Positions 56,243 through 64,000 of a DNA stretch of 64,000 nucleotides are shown here, in pieces. The translations under genes and the position numbers were made by a program. How positions within the stretch are numbered: position 1 is the first letter of the stretch; each line of letters starts with the position of its first letter. The notes beneath the pieces were generated by a model that saw only the letters and a program-made list of their open reading frames with translations, did not search any database and had not been told where the DNA came from. Source of the stretch: VXYL01 sp964348085 (GTDB lineage: Bacteria; Pseudomonadota; Gammaproteobacteria; Pseudomonadales; Azotimanducaceae); assembly GCA_964348085.1 (NCBI GenBank), contig CAYGBI010000010.1:1-64000 (forward strand). The letters are read 5' to 3'.

Positions 56243-56995
56243 CTACGGCCCGCCGGTCAACGGCACGAAGCGCACCGGGAACAAGTGTCGGATGGCGTCG
56301 CTCGCTTTGGCGTAGACGGCCAACTCCTGATAGCCATCCTGCTCGCCGATCGGCATGACGAGGCGTCCGTCATCGGCGAGCTGCTCGATCAGCGCCGGCG
56401 GGATGCGCTCGCCGACCGCGGTGACGATGATCGCGTCGAAGGGCGCGTGCTCCGGCCAACCGCGCCAGCCGTCGCCGGTGAGCACCCGCACGGTCTCGTA
56501 GCCTTGGGCGGCCAAACGCTCGCGGGCGGTTGCCGCCAACTCCGGGACGATCTCGATCGTGAACACCTCGGCCGCCAAGTGCGCCAGTACGGCGGCTTGG
56601 TAGCCGGAGCCGGTGCCGATCTCCAACACCCGGTGGTGCGGCTGCACTTCGAGCACTTGGGTCATGATGGCGACGATGAACGGCTGCGAGATGGTCTGCC
56701 CGTGGCCGATGGGAAGCGGGTGGTTGGCGTAGGCGAGCGACCGGTTGTGTTGCGGCACGAAGCGCTCCCTAGGCGTGGCGCGCAAGGCGCTGATTACGGC
56801 GTCGCCGATGCGCTCGATACCGGTGTAGGACGCGGTGCGCCGCGCATCGGCTTGGATCTCCGCAATCATGGTCTCTCGTTCCGCTAGGTACTCGTTCGGC
56901 GCCGCCGCCGTCCGCCGTTCCTCCGCTGGTGCTCCGGGCCCGGCGAGGAGCGCCAAGAGCACGGCTGTCAACGTGCCTCGTGCGTGCGGGGTCAC
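56243..56995 (-). CDS. pcm: Protein-L-isoaspartate O-methyltransferase with N-terminal signal-like segment
   Basis: A 250-residue Pcm, which methylates damaged isoaspartyl residues using S-adenosylmethionine. It has ISQPFIVAIMTQVLEVQPHH and the SAM-binding VLEIGTGSGYQAAVLAHLAA. The first 27 residues (MTPHARGTLTAVLLALLAGP then GAPAEER) look like a signal peptide or membrane anchor, so the enzyme may act in the periplasm. The GTG at 56995 overlaps the selO stop as GTGA; a longer ATG start at 57040 would overlap selO by about 49 bases. It is coupled to selO and fbpB. Confidence 0.9.
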   Translation of the reverse strand: MTPHARGTLTAVLLALLAGPGAPAEERRTAAAPNEYLAERETMIAEIQADARRTASYTGIERIGDAVISALRATPRERFVPQHNRSLAYANHPLPIGHGQTISQPFIVAIMTQVLEVQPHHRVLEIGTGSGYQAAVLAHLAAEVFTIEIVPELAATARERLAAQGYETVRVLTGDGWRGWPEHAPFDAIIVTAVGERIPPALIEQLADDGRLVMPIGEQDGYQELAVYAKASDAIRHLFPVRFVPLTGGP

Positions 56996-58611
56996 GAACT
57001 GCACGACAGCATGGAACAGCCGGCGCGATGTCGCGCCCACTCGGGGCGCTTGGCGGCGAACGCCTCCTTGCCGGGCTGTTCGTCGTAGGGCCGGCGCAGC
57101 ACGTCCATGAGTTCGCGCAACGCGGAATAGTCGCCCGCCTCCGCCTTGTCGATGGCCAGCTGCGCCAAGTAGTTGCGTGGCACGAAACGCGGATTGACGG
57201 CGTTCATCCGCGCTCGGCGCGCCTGCTCGTCAATGCTGGCCATGCGCACCCGCCCGGCGTAGGCGCCAAGCCAAGCCTCGGTGCGTTCGCGCAACGCGGG
57301 GGTAACGGCGCTACTTGCGTAGTAGGCGTCGAGCAGCGGTTCAATGGCGACGTTCTGCAAGTCGACGCTGGCCAAGTCGCGGAAGAACAGCGTCATATCG
57401 ATTTCCGTCTCGCGCAGCAACGCGAACAACTCCGCAAAGAGGTCGTCGTCGTGTTCCGGCGCGTAACTCGGCAAGCCGAGCTTGGCCGCCGTCGCCTTCT
57501 TGAACTGCCCGGTGTAACGTGTGGCGAAGTCGGCGAGCGCTTCGTTCAGCGGCTCGGCCTCGCCGACCAACGGATGGATGGCTTTGGCGAGTTGCAGCAG
57601 GTTCCATTGCGCGATGGCCGGTTGCCGCCCGAAGCAATAGCGTCGCATGGCCGCATCCGTGGTGTTCGGCGTCCAGTTCGGGTCGTAGTCCTCTAGCCAA
57701 CCGTAGGGGCCGTAGTCGATGGTGAGGCCCAAGATGGACATGTTGTCCGTGTTCATCACGCCATGCACGAAGCCGACGCGCATCCAATGCACGACCATGG
57801 TCGCGGTCCGCGCCGCTACTTCGCGGAACCAAGCGAGATAGCGCGCCGCCCCCTGCTCTTCGCCGAGATGCGGGAAGTCGGTGGCGATGGTGAAGTCGAG
57901 GAAGCGCTTCAGCAGAGTGATTTCTCGACGTGCGGCGAGCAGCTCGAAGTGACCGAAGCGGGTGAACGACGGCGCTATGCGACACACCACCGCGCCCGGC
58001 TCCGGCGCCGGGTGGCCGTCGTAGAGAATGTCGCGCACCACCTGCTCGCCAGTGAGGGCGAGCGACAGCGCCCGCGTGGTCGGCACGCCGAGGTGGTGCA
58101 TGGCCTCGCTGCAAAGAAACTCGCGCAGCGACGAGCGCAATACGGCCAATCCGTCGGCGGTGCGCGAATAGGGCGTTGCGCCGGCGCCCTTGAGTTGCAG
58201 CGTCCAGCGCTGACCGCGCCGGTTCACCACCTCGCCCAAGTTGATGGCGCGGCCGTCGCCAAGCTGGCCTGCCCAGTTGCCGAATTGGTGACCGCCGTAG
58301 CAGGTGGCGATGGGCTGCATGCCGTCCAGCAGCCGGTTGCCGGCGAATACCTCCGCGAACGCACCGGCCTCGTCGACTTGCGGCGGCAGATCCAGCAGTT
58401 CGGCCGCCTCCCGGGACCAGCCGATAAGCTTCGGTGCCGGCACCGGCGTCGGCAGCACCCGCGAATAACAGGCGGCGGAGACTTGCCGACGGAAGTTCTC
58501 CGGCTCGGGGTCCGCCGGCAGTTGGTCGGCGTAGCGGTTGTCGAAATTGAGCGATAGGTGCAATGCCTTGTCCGACGTGCCCTGCGATTCGTGTCGATGG
58601 TAACGGATCAC
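56992..58611 (-). CDS. selO: Protein adenylyltransferase SelO (YdiU family)
   Basis: A 539-residue pseudokinase-like enzyme that transfers AMP from ATP to protein Ser/Thr/Tyr residues, linked to redox homeostasis. Diagnostic segments are CYGGHQFGNWAGQLGDGRAI, LQLKGAGATPYSRTADGLAV and GFVHGVMNTDNMSILGLTID. The protein ends AGCSMLSCSS, the Cys-rich C-terminus found in bacterial homologues (selenocysteine replaces one Cys in animal SelO; here it is Cys). Its start overlaps the fbpB stop as ATGA, and its stop overlaps pcm. Iron permease, SelO and Pcm are thus co-translated, an arrangement that invites a redox or iron-stress interpretation. Confidence 0.96.
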   Translation of the reverse strand: MIRYHRHESQGTSDKALHLSLNFDNRYADQLPADPEPENFRRQVSAACYSRVLPTPVPAPKLIGWSREAAELLDLPPQVDEAGAFAEVFAGNRLLDGMQPIATCYGGHQFGNWAGQLGDGRAINLGEVVNRRGQRWTLQLKGAGATPYSRTADGLAVLRSSLREFLCSEAMHHLGVPTTRALSLALTGEQVVRDILYDGHPAPEPGAVVCRIAPSFTRFGHFELLAARREITLLKRFLDFTIATDFPHLGEEQGAARYLAWFREVAARTATMVVHWMRVGFVHGVMNTDNMSILGLTIDYGPYGWLEDYDPNWTPNTTDAAMRRYCFGRQPAIAQWNLLQLAKAIHPLVGEAEPLNEALADFATRYTGQFKKATAAKLGLPSYAPEHDDDLFAELFALLRETEIDMTLFFRDLASVDLQNVAIEPLLDAYYASSAVTPALRERTEAWLGAYAGRVRMASIDEQARRARMNAVNPRFVPRNYLAQLAIDKAEAGDYSALRELMDVLRRPYDEQPGKEAFAAKRPEWARHRAGCSMLSCSS

Positions 58612-60260
58612 GCGCCGCGGCGACGCGCCAACGAATAACCGAGCAGCAACGCCGGCAGCACTCCGACGAGTACGATGGCGAGCGCAGCCGTGGACGCTTC
58701 CGCCAAGCGTTCGTCCGAGGCGAGGCGATAGACTCGGGTGGCAAGCGTTTCGAAGTTGAAGGGGCGCAGGAGCAGCGTCGCCGGCAACTCTTTCATGACG
58801 TCGATGAAGACCAGCAGCGCGGCGCTTGCCGCCGCGCCGCGCAGCAGCGGCAGATGGACTTCCGCGAGTACCCGCCTAGGGCGCGCGCCCAAGCTGCGGG
58901 CGGCGTCGTCGAGCCGCGGATGGATGCGCTCGAGCCCGCCGTGACAGGTGTTGTAGGCAACAGTGAGAAAACGCGCCAAGTAAGCGAATACCAACGCCGC
59001 GGCGGTGCCGGTTAGCAGTAGGCCCGTGTGCCAGCCAAGTTGCGCTGCCAAGAACCGTGCAAGGGCCTTGTCGACGATGGTCAGCGGCACGAGCACGCCG
59101 ACCGCCAGCACCGCGCCCGGCAGCGCGTAACCCAAAGTGGCCACGCGCACGGCGACGCCGGTCGCGGCGGCTCCCGTCAATGCGGAGGCGCGCGAGATGA
59201 TCGCCGCTCGACGGCTCAAGCGTTCGCTGTACGCCAGCCAGAGCGCCAGTGCCGTGGCGAGGACGGCGGTGATGCCGGCGACGGCGAAGCTCGCCCGCAC
59301 GAACTCGCCGAAGCCGCGCCCCAAGAGCGGGTCGCCGGCCACGATGGCGTAATGCCCCAGCACCAACACAGGCACGGCGAAGCCGAGTACGAGGGGTAGG
59401 CAGCAACCGAGGGTAGCGAGCCACGCGCGGCCACCGCGCAACGGAATCAGCGGCGCCGCGGCGTCCCGCGAAACCGGATTGCTGGTGCGGCCGCGCCGGG
59501 CGTAGTGTTCCGCCAGCACCAGCACGGCGACCAGCAGGAAGAGCCAGGCGGCCAGCTCGAGCGCGGCGGCGCGGTCGCCGAGCGCGAACCATGTACGGAA
59601 GATGCCGGTGGTGAAAGTGGCCACTCCGAAGTACTCGACGACGCCGTAGTCCGCCACCGTTTCCATGGTGGCCAAGGCGATTCCGCCGGCGAGCGCCGGT
59701 CGCGCCGCCGGCAGCGCGACGCTAAAGAAGGCGCGCTTACCGCCGGCGCCCAGCACGCGCGCCGCCTCGAACAGCGGCGCGGATTGGCTGGCGAACGCCG
59801 TGCGGGCGAGCAAATACACATAGGGATAGAGCACGAGGCCGAGGACGACCGCCGCGCCACCGAGTGACCGTATCGGCGGCAACAGGTCGGTTTGGGCGCC
59901 CGTGAGCGCTCGCAACCCGGTTTGCACAGGCCCCGAATACTCCAAGAGATCGGTGTAGACGTAGGCGACCACATAGGCGGGTGCCGCCAACGGCAACACC
60001 AGCGCCCAAGACAGGAACCGGCGGCCCGGAAAATCCCTAGTGGCGACCGTCCACGCCAAAGCGACGCCGATAGTCGCCGTCAATGCGGCGACCAAGACCA
60101 TCAGCAGCCCGGTGTTGACTAGGTAGTCGGCGAGCACCGTGTCTTGGATGTGCGGCCAAGAGGCGCTCTGCGGCATGAGCAGCGCGGCCAACACCACGAG
60201 GATCGGTGCGCCAACGAGGCCGGCGATCAGCCAAGAGCCCAAGTGCCAAACGCGACTCAC
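58608..60260 (-). CDS. fbpB: Iron(III) ABC transporter permease (FbpB type)
   Basis: A 550-residue permease made of two fused transport domains, as in FbpB/SfuB/AfuB. Each half has an EAA loop: EAARVLGAGGKRAFFSVALP (about residue 190) and DDAARSLGARPRRVLAEVHL (about 455). Roughly 12 hydrophobic segments cover the length. It starts at a GTG (60260) and overlaps selO by four bases. The ATPase and the binding protein are encoded on the other strand, starting 130 bp away, so the transporter genes are split across a divergent region. A related thiamine (ThiP) permease is the alternative; the context of an Fe-type binding protein supports iron. Confidence 0.9.
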   Translation of the reverse strand: MSRVWHLGSWLIAGLVGAPILVVLAALLMPQSASWPHIQDTVLADYLVNTGLLMVLVAALTATIGVALAWTVATRDFPGRRFLSWALVLPLAAPAYVVAYVYTDLLEYSGPVQTGLRALTGAQTDLLPPIRSLGGAAVVLGLVLYPYVYLLARTAFASQSAPLFEAARVLGAGGKRAFFSVALPAARPALAGGIALATMETVADYGVVEYFGVATFTTGIFRTWFALGDRAAALELAAWLFLLVAVLVLAEHYARRGRTSNPVSRDAAAPLIPLRGGRAWLATLGCCLPLVLGFAVPVLVLGHYAIVAGDPLLGRGFGEFVRASFAVAGITAVLATALALWLAYSERLSRRAAIISRASALTGAAATGVAVRVATLGYALPGAVLAVGVLVPLTIVDKALARFLAAQLGWHTGLLLTGTAAALVFAYLARFLTVAYNTCHGGLERIHPRLDDAARSLGARPRRVLAEVHLPLLRGAAASAALLVFIDVMKELPATLLLRPFNFETLATRVYRLASDERLAEASTAALAIVLVGVLPALLLGYSLARRRGA

Positions 60261-60348
60261 GAGCGCGACGCTGCGGCATATGTCACATATTCGGCATATT
60301 CGGGGCGGGGAAGGGACATGCGCTCGGCTTTGTGGACGCCCCGGCCAC

Positions 60349-60354
60349 TATACT
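60349..60354 (+). promoter_or_regulatory. Possible -10 element upstream of fbpC
   Basis: TATACT lies 37 bases before the TTG start of fbpC in the divergent fbpB/fbpC region. The A/T-rich CATATGTCACATATTCGGCA segment at about 60273-60292 could include a regulator site; it does not match a Fur box well. No -35 at standard spacing. Confidence 0.3.
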
Positions 60355-60390
60355 CGCACGGATGGCGAGAGCGGGGCGTAGGGGGACGGC

Positions 60391-61452
60391 TTGAGTCTCG
60401 AATTTCGCGGCGTCAGCCATCGCTACGGTACCGGCCCGGGCGCCGATGAGGTGCTGCGCGGTGTCGATCTCACCGTCAAAGCGGGCGAAGTCACTTGTCT
60501 GCTCGGCCCTTCCGGCAGCGGCAAGAGCACGTTGTTGCGCCTCGCCGCGGGGTTGGAGCGCCTGCAATCCGGCAGCATCCACTTAGCCGGCGACTTGTTG
60601 GCGGCACCGGGTCGAGAACCACCGCCGGAGCGGCGTCCGGTGGGCCTGGTATTCCAAGACCACGTTTTGTTTCCACACAAAACGGTGCGCGAGAACGTGA
60701 CGTTCGGCCTGCGTCACCTGCCGGCGAACGAACGCCGTGCCGTGGCGGACCGCTGTCTGCGGGCAGTCGCGTTGCTGCCGCTCGCCGGCCGCTACCCGGA
60801 CACGCTTTCCGGCGGTCAGCAGCAGCGCGTCGCCTTGGCGCGGGCGCTGGCGCCGGCGCCCAAGGTCATGCTGCTCGACGAACCGTTCGCCAACGTGGAT
60901 TCGACCTTGCGCCGGGCGTTGCGGGAGGACGCCCGGCGGGCGTTGCGGGACGCCGGCAGCATCGCCGTCGTGGTGACCCACGACCCGGACGAAGCGCTGG
61001 AACTCGCGGACCGCATCGCCATCTTGGTGGCCGGACGCATCGTCCAAGTCGGCGAGCCGGGCGAAATCTGGCGAGCCCCGGGGGAGGTCGCGGTTGCGGA
61101 GTTGTTCGGTCAAGCGCAGCACTTGCGGGGCAGGGCGGAGGGCGGCGACGTGACGACCGCTTTCGGCGTCTTGGCGGATCATCCCGACGCCGCCACCGAC
61201 GGTAAAGTGGACGTCGTCGTGCGCCCCGCCGCGGTGCGTCTCGCCAAGGCCGCCCAAGGTGGGCGGGTTACAGACATTCGCTTCTTGGGCGAACGCTACC
61301 TCGTGCTTGTCGAAGCGGGGGGAGAAGCCGAGGGAGAGGTGTTGCGCGCCAGCGTCGCGAACTTGGCTGGGTTAGCCGTTGGCGACACGGTGCAGGCAAC
61401 GTTTCGAGTTGATGACACTTTCGTGTACAAACGGGGTTACCATCGCAAATAA
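60391..61452 (+). CDS. fbpC: Iron(III) ABC transporter ATP-binding protein (FbpC type)
   Basis: A 353-residue ATPase: Walker A LLGPSGSGKSTLLRLAAGLE, Q-loop LVFQDHVLFPHKTVRE, signature LSGGQQQRVALARALAPAPK, Walker B VMLLDEPFANVDSTLRRAL, and switch His in VVVTHDPDEALELADRIAIL. The C-terminal 110 residues are the TOBE-like regulatory domain usual in FbpC/PotA proteins. It begins at a TTG (60391), preceded by a GGGGG-rich stretch, and is followed by the binding protein 26 bp later. Iron specificity follows from the neighbouring gene. Confidence 0.94.
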   Translation: MSLEFRGVSHRYGTGPGADEVLRGVDLTVKAGEVTCLLGPSGSGKSTLLRLAAGLERLQSGSIHLAGDLLAAPGREPPPERRPVGLVFQDHVLFPHKTVRENVTFGLRHLPANERRAVADRCLRAVALLPLAGRYPDTLSGGQQQRVALARALAPAPKVMLLDEPFANVDSTLRRALREDARRALRDAGSIAVVVTHDPDEALELADRIAILVAGRIVQVGEPGEIWRAPGEVAVAELFGQAQHLRGRAEGGDVTTAFGVLADHPDAATDGKVDVVVRPAAVRLAKAAQGGRVTDIRFLGERYLVLVEAGGEAEGEVLRASVANLAGLAVGDTVQATFRVDDTFVYKRGYHRK

Positions 61453-61478
61453 CTTCCATTTGCATATGGAGCGGCACT

Positions 61479-62480
61479 ATGCGCCAACTCGCACTTTCCC
61501 TCCTGCTGACAACCGCCGTCGGAGCGGTTGCCGAGGAGGCGGTAAACGTTTACTCCGCCCGCCACTACGACACCGATTTGGCGCTTTACGAACGCTTTAC
61601 CGAGACCACGGGCATCGACGTCAACCTCATCGAAGGCGGCAGCGACGGCTTGATCGAGCGCATCCGCAACGAAGGCGAGTTCAGCCCGGCGGACTTGCTC
61701 ATCACGGTGGACGCGGGACGCCTCTGGCGGGCGCACGAACAGGGCGTCTTCCAGCCCGTTGAATCCGCCACCTTGACCGCACGCGTGCCCGCGCATCTGC
61801 GGGAGCCGGCCGGCCACTGGTTCGGCCTCTCGAAGCGCGCCCGCGTCGTCGTTTACCGCAAGGCGGACGGGTTGCCCGAGGGGTTGACGCGCTACGAGGA
61901 CTTGGCGGATGAACGCCTGCGCGGCACCGTGTGCATGCGTTCATCGGGCAATATCTACAATCTATCCTTGCTCGGCGCACTGATCGAGCACCACGGGGAA
62001 GCCGAAGCGCAAGCGTGGGCGGAGGGAGTGGTCGCCAACTTCCGACGCCCACCGCAGGGCAACGACACCGCGCAGTTGCGCGCGGTGGCAGCGGGCGAAT
62101 GCGGGGTCAGCATCGCCAACAGCTACTACATCGGGCGCTTGCTCGGCTCGGAGGACGCCGATGATCGCGCCGTGGCGGCGGCAGTGGGCGTCTTGTTCCC
62201 CAATCAGGAGGACCGCGGCGCGCACGTCAACATAAGCGGTGCCGGCGTCGTGCGTCACGCGCCTAATCGCGACAACGCCGTGAAGTTCTTGGAGTACCTC
62301 ACCAGCGACTTCGCCCAGCGGCTATTCGCCGAAGGCAACAACGAGTATCCGGTGGTCGGCGCGGCCAGCGGCCCCATCGCTCAACTCGGGACGTTCAAGG
62401 AGGATGTGCTGAACGCCGCCGTGCTCGGCGCCAATCAGGCGCTGGCGGTGAAGGTTTTCGACCGCGCCGGTTGGCGTTGA
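61479..62480 (+). CDS. fbpA: Periplasmic iron(III)-binding protein (FbpA/FutA type)
   Basis: A 333-residue binding protein with a signal peptide (MRQLALSLLLTTAVGAVAEE). The mature N-terminus AVNVYSARHYDTDLALYERF is characteristic of FbpA/FutA/IdiA ferric-binding proteins. NSYYIGRLLGSED holds the adjacent Tyr residues that coordinate iron. It delivers ferric iron to the FbpB permease. The gene follows fbpC in the same direction and overlaps the open frame of the following lipoprotein, so the three may form one transcript. Confidence 0.94.
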   Translation: MRQLALSLLLTTAVGAVAEEAVNVYSARHYDTDLALYERFTETTGIDVNLIEGGSDGLIERIRNEGEFSPADLLITVDAGRLWRAHEQGVFQPVESATLTARVPAHLREPAGHWFGLSKRARVVVYRKADGLPEGLTRYEDLADERLRGTVCMRSSGNIYNLSLLGALIEHHGEAEAQAWAEGVVANFRRPPQGNDTAQLRAVAAGECGVSIANSYYIGRLLGSEDADDRAVAAAVGVLFPNQEDRGAHVNISGAGVVRHAPNRDNAVKFLEYLTSDFAQRLFAEGNNEYPVVGAASGPIAQLGTFKEDVLNAAVLGANQALAVKVFDRAGWR

Positions 62481-62494
62481 CTCCCGTGCGGGCA

Positions 62495-63220
62495 ATGCAC
62501 AAGGGACGGTTTGTCGTCGCGTTGGCGGCGGTCTTCGGCGTCGCCTCGGGATGTGCGCAGCAGCAGCCGACGGCGCCGACGATAGCTGCGGCGGAGTCCG
62601 ACGCCGAATACTTGCTCAGTCTTGGCTTGATGCGCGGTCACCTGCTCGTCGGCCACGCCCTGTTCGCCATGCACGAACGCAGTGCGGCGCAGTCTCACGC
62701 CAAGCACCCCTCCGACGAGCTTTACGCCGCGTTGCGCCCCGCGTTCGCCGCTCGCGGCGTCGACGGTTTCGAGGCCGAACTCGCCGCGCACGCGGCCGCG
62801 GTAGCGAACGGCGACGAGAGCGAAGTCTCGGCCGCCTATGCCGCCCTTATGGCGGCGATGGCCGGGGCCGAGCAGGCGGTGGCGACGACGCCCAGCCTTG
62901 CCGCGGACGTCATTGTCGCGTTGCTAGACGAAGCGGCGCGGGAGTACGCCATTGGCATTGTCGACGGCGACCTCGCCAACGCCCACGAATACCAGGACGC
63001 TTACGGCTTCACCCAAGTGGCCCTTGCGCTCGCGCAACGCGAGGCGGCGAATGCGCAGAGCCGGCACCGCGCCGTGTTCGAGCGGATCGTCGCGGATATT
63101 CGTGGTTTAGCCGACATGTGGCCAGAGCTGATGCCGCCGCCTCGCGTCGAGCAGTCCGCTTCGCGCCTGCGTGCGGCGGCGCTGGAAGTCGAGAGACGCT
63201 CGCTTTCGCTCGAACCGTAA
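62495..63220 (+). CDS. Hypothetical helical lipoprotein downstream of fbpA
   Basis: A 241-residue protein with a lipoprotein signal, MHKGRFVVALAAVFGVASGC, so Cys is the expected lipid attachment site. The rest is Ala-rich and probably mostly helical, with periodic acidic residues (DESEVSAAYAALMAAMAGAE, AREYAIGIVDGDLANAHEYQ). I do not recognise the family. The start is uncertain: ATG at 62495, or an earlier GTG/TTG overlapping the fbpA end. Being directly behind fbpA suggests an accessory role in iron uptake, for example as an iron- or heme-handling lipoprotein, but this is positional inference. Confidence 0.65.
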   Translation: MHKGRFVVALAAVFGVASGCAQQQPTAPTIAAAESDAEYLLSLGLMRGHLLVGHALFAMHERSAAQSHAKHPSDELYAALRPAFAARGVDGFEAELAAHAAAVANGDESEVSAAYAALMAAMAGAEQAVATTPSLAADVIVALLDEAAREYAIGIVDGDLANAHEYQDAYGFTQVALALAQREAANAQSRHRAVFERIVADIRGLADMWPELMPPPRVEQSASRLRAAALEVERRSLSLEP

Positions 63221-63402
63221 CGACCGCGCTACGAAGTCGTTTCCTACCGCCGCGAGTACGGCGGCATCACGGCCGTGCGGGCCATTGACGACAAAACGCT
63301 CAGCGGCGTAAGTTCCCTTGCATGGTGGGGGATATCCCAATTATGTAACGCAGACGACGGCGCAACGCTGTGTATTGGGGAGTGTGGTATGGAGGGTGCG
63401 AC

Positions 63403-64000
63403 ATGCGTGAATTCACCGTGACTGTTCTTGTCTTTTTCCTAGTCTTCCTAGTCGCGTCTTGGCCAGAGCAGGCGAATGCTCAACCGGCCGCCGATACCCC
63501 TCCCCCAGAGACCCTCGACATCAGTCCGTTCATCTCACCGGCTTTCGACGCTCCCGCGTTGTCGCCGGACGGCAAGCATGTCGCCGTTCGCCGGGTCTCG
63601 GAGGGGCGCCCTTACCTCGAAGTATTCCAGATTGAGAACAGCGAGTCGGTGGCGGTCTACATCATGGAGGCGGGGCTCGGTGTCGCCAACTACCACTGGG
63701 CGGACGACCGCTCGTTGCTGATCCAGATCGCCTACGGTGACGAGTTCTGGACCGACGGTCGCAACCAAGGCGGCTGGATTCGCTACGACATCGTCACCAA
63801 GAAAGGTGATCGACTGTTCCAGAAACATCCTCGACGGATGCTCGCCGGACGCGGCCTAATCGGCAAGTTGCGCATCGAATCGTTCGCGGATGTGTTCGTG
63901 GTCGACGCCTTCGAGGACGACGGCAACGACGTCCGAGTTATGTACCCGGACCGCCGCGTGTCGTGGATCAGCCGCTACGACACGCGACGCGACCGCTACA
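63403..64000 (+). CDS. N-terminal part of an S9/prolyl-oligopeptidase-like secreted protein, cut by the window end
   Basis: From the ATG at 63403 the frame stays open to the end of the window (199 codons seen). It begins with a signal peptide (MREFTVTVLVFFLVFLVASW, then PEQANAQ) and continues LDISPFISPAFDAPALSPDG, KHVAVRR, the kind of beta-propeller start seen in S9 family peptidases and TolB-like proteins (xPALSPDGxxVA). The catalytic domain would lie beyond the window, so the enzymatic call is provisional. A GGAGGG stretch lies about 10 bases upstream. Confidence 0.75.
   Translation, partial: MREFTVTVLVFFLVFLVASWPEQANAQPAADTPPPETLDISPFISPAFDAPALSPDGKHVAVRRVSEGRPYLEVFQIENSESVAVYIMEAGLGVANYHWADDRSLLIQIAYGDEFWTDGRNQGGWIRYDIVTKKGDRLFQKHPRRMLAGRGLIGKLRIESFADVFVVDAFEDDGNDVRVMYPDRRVSWISRYDTRRDRY

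Noticed and set aside
60261..60390. Fur box in the divergent fbpB/fbpC region
   Set aside because: The CATATGTCACATATTCGGCA segment is A/T-rich but does not match the GATAATGATAATCATTATC pattern, so no claim is made.
1..64000. CRISPR array, rRNA or tRNA genes
   Set aside because: No regularly spaced direct repeats with unique spacers, and no cloverleaf-type or rRNA-like sequence, was noticed by eye.

Overview
The window is GC-rich, densely packed bacterial DNA. It looks like a Gram-negative proteobacterium, most likely a gammaproteobacterium of marine or sponge-associated type: it has a TonB-dependent receptor, a POT peptide transporter, FbpABC-type iron uptake, AsnS, LipA, TsaD, FolE, SelO and many acyl-CoA and flavin enzymes. 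The taxonomic call is inference; no rRNA, tRNA or CRISPR array was seen.

Layout. 1-1157 holds no intact gene, only a decayed crotonase fragment. 1158-12524 carries a sucrase/ferredoxin-like protein, two crotonases, a POT transporter, an Ldh-type dehydrogenase, a transketolase-like protein, a TerB/BRCT protein, and a leucine-dehydrogenase-like enzyme divergent from an Lrp regulator. 12608-19202 is a tight minus-strand run: FAD-dependent halogenase-like enzyme, FemAB-like protein, asnS, lipA and an M17 aminopeptidase. 19281-25882 holds a TVP38/flavoprotein disulfide reductase fusion, a radical SAM protein and a 988-residue double glycosyltransferase that looks acquired.

26034-39758 is a catabolic island: luciferase-like monooxygenase, alpha/beta hydrolase lacking the usual serine, two CaiB/BaiF CoA-transferases, enolase-superfamily enzyme, Rieske oxygenase, HpcH/HpaI aldolase, amidohydrolase, crotonase, an acyl-CoA synthetase fused to a VOC domain, a small Cys protein, and a GrdB-family protein whose reading frame continues through an in-frame TGA. 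The last is the strongest finding: a probable selenoprotein with a UxxC site and a SECIS-like hairpin directly after the UGA.

39816-46439 carries tsaD, a TonB receptor, a tandem pair of small membrane proteins (one decayed), a DUF3500 protein and a membrane protein. 46443-53486 is a six-gene translationally coupled operon: an isopropylmalate/tartrate-dehydrogenase-like enzyme and a complete Opp/Dpp ABC transporter. 53507-56229 has folE, a LivK-like lipoprotein and a PhyH dioxygenase. 56243-62480 has pcm, selO and fbpB in one overlapping unit, divergent from fbpC and fbpA, followed by a lipoprotein and, at the edge, a truncated S9-type peptidase.

Two dispersed repeat families punctuate the window. 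Family 1 has five copies of about 70-105 bp, most ending in a hairpin. Family 2 has two copies of about 141 bp with terminal inverted repeats enclosing internal hairpins. Both could be mobile or structured elements.
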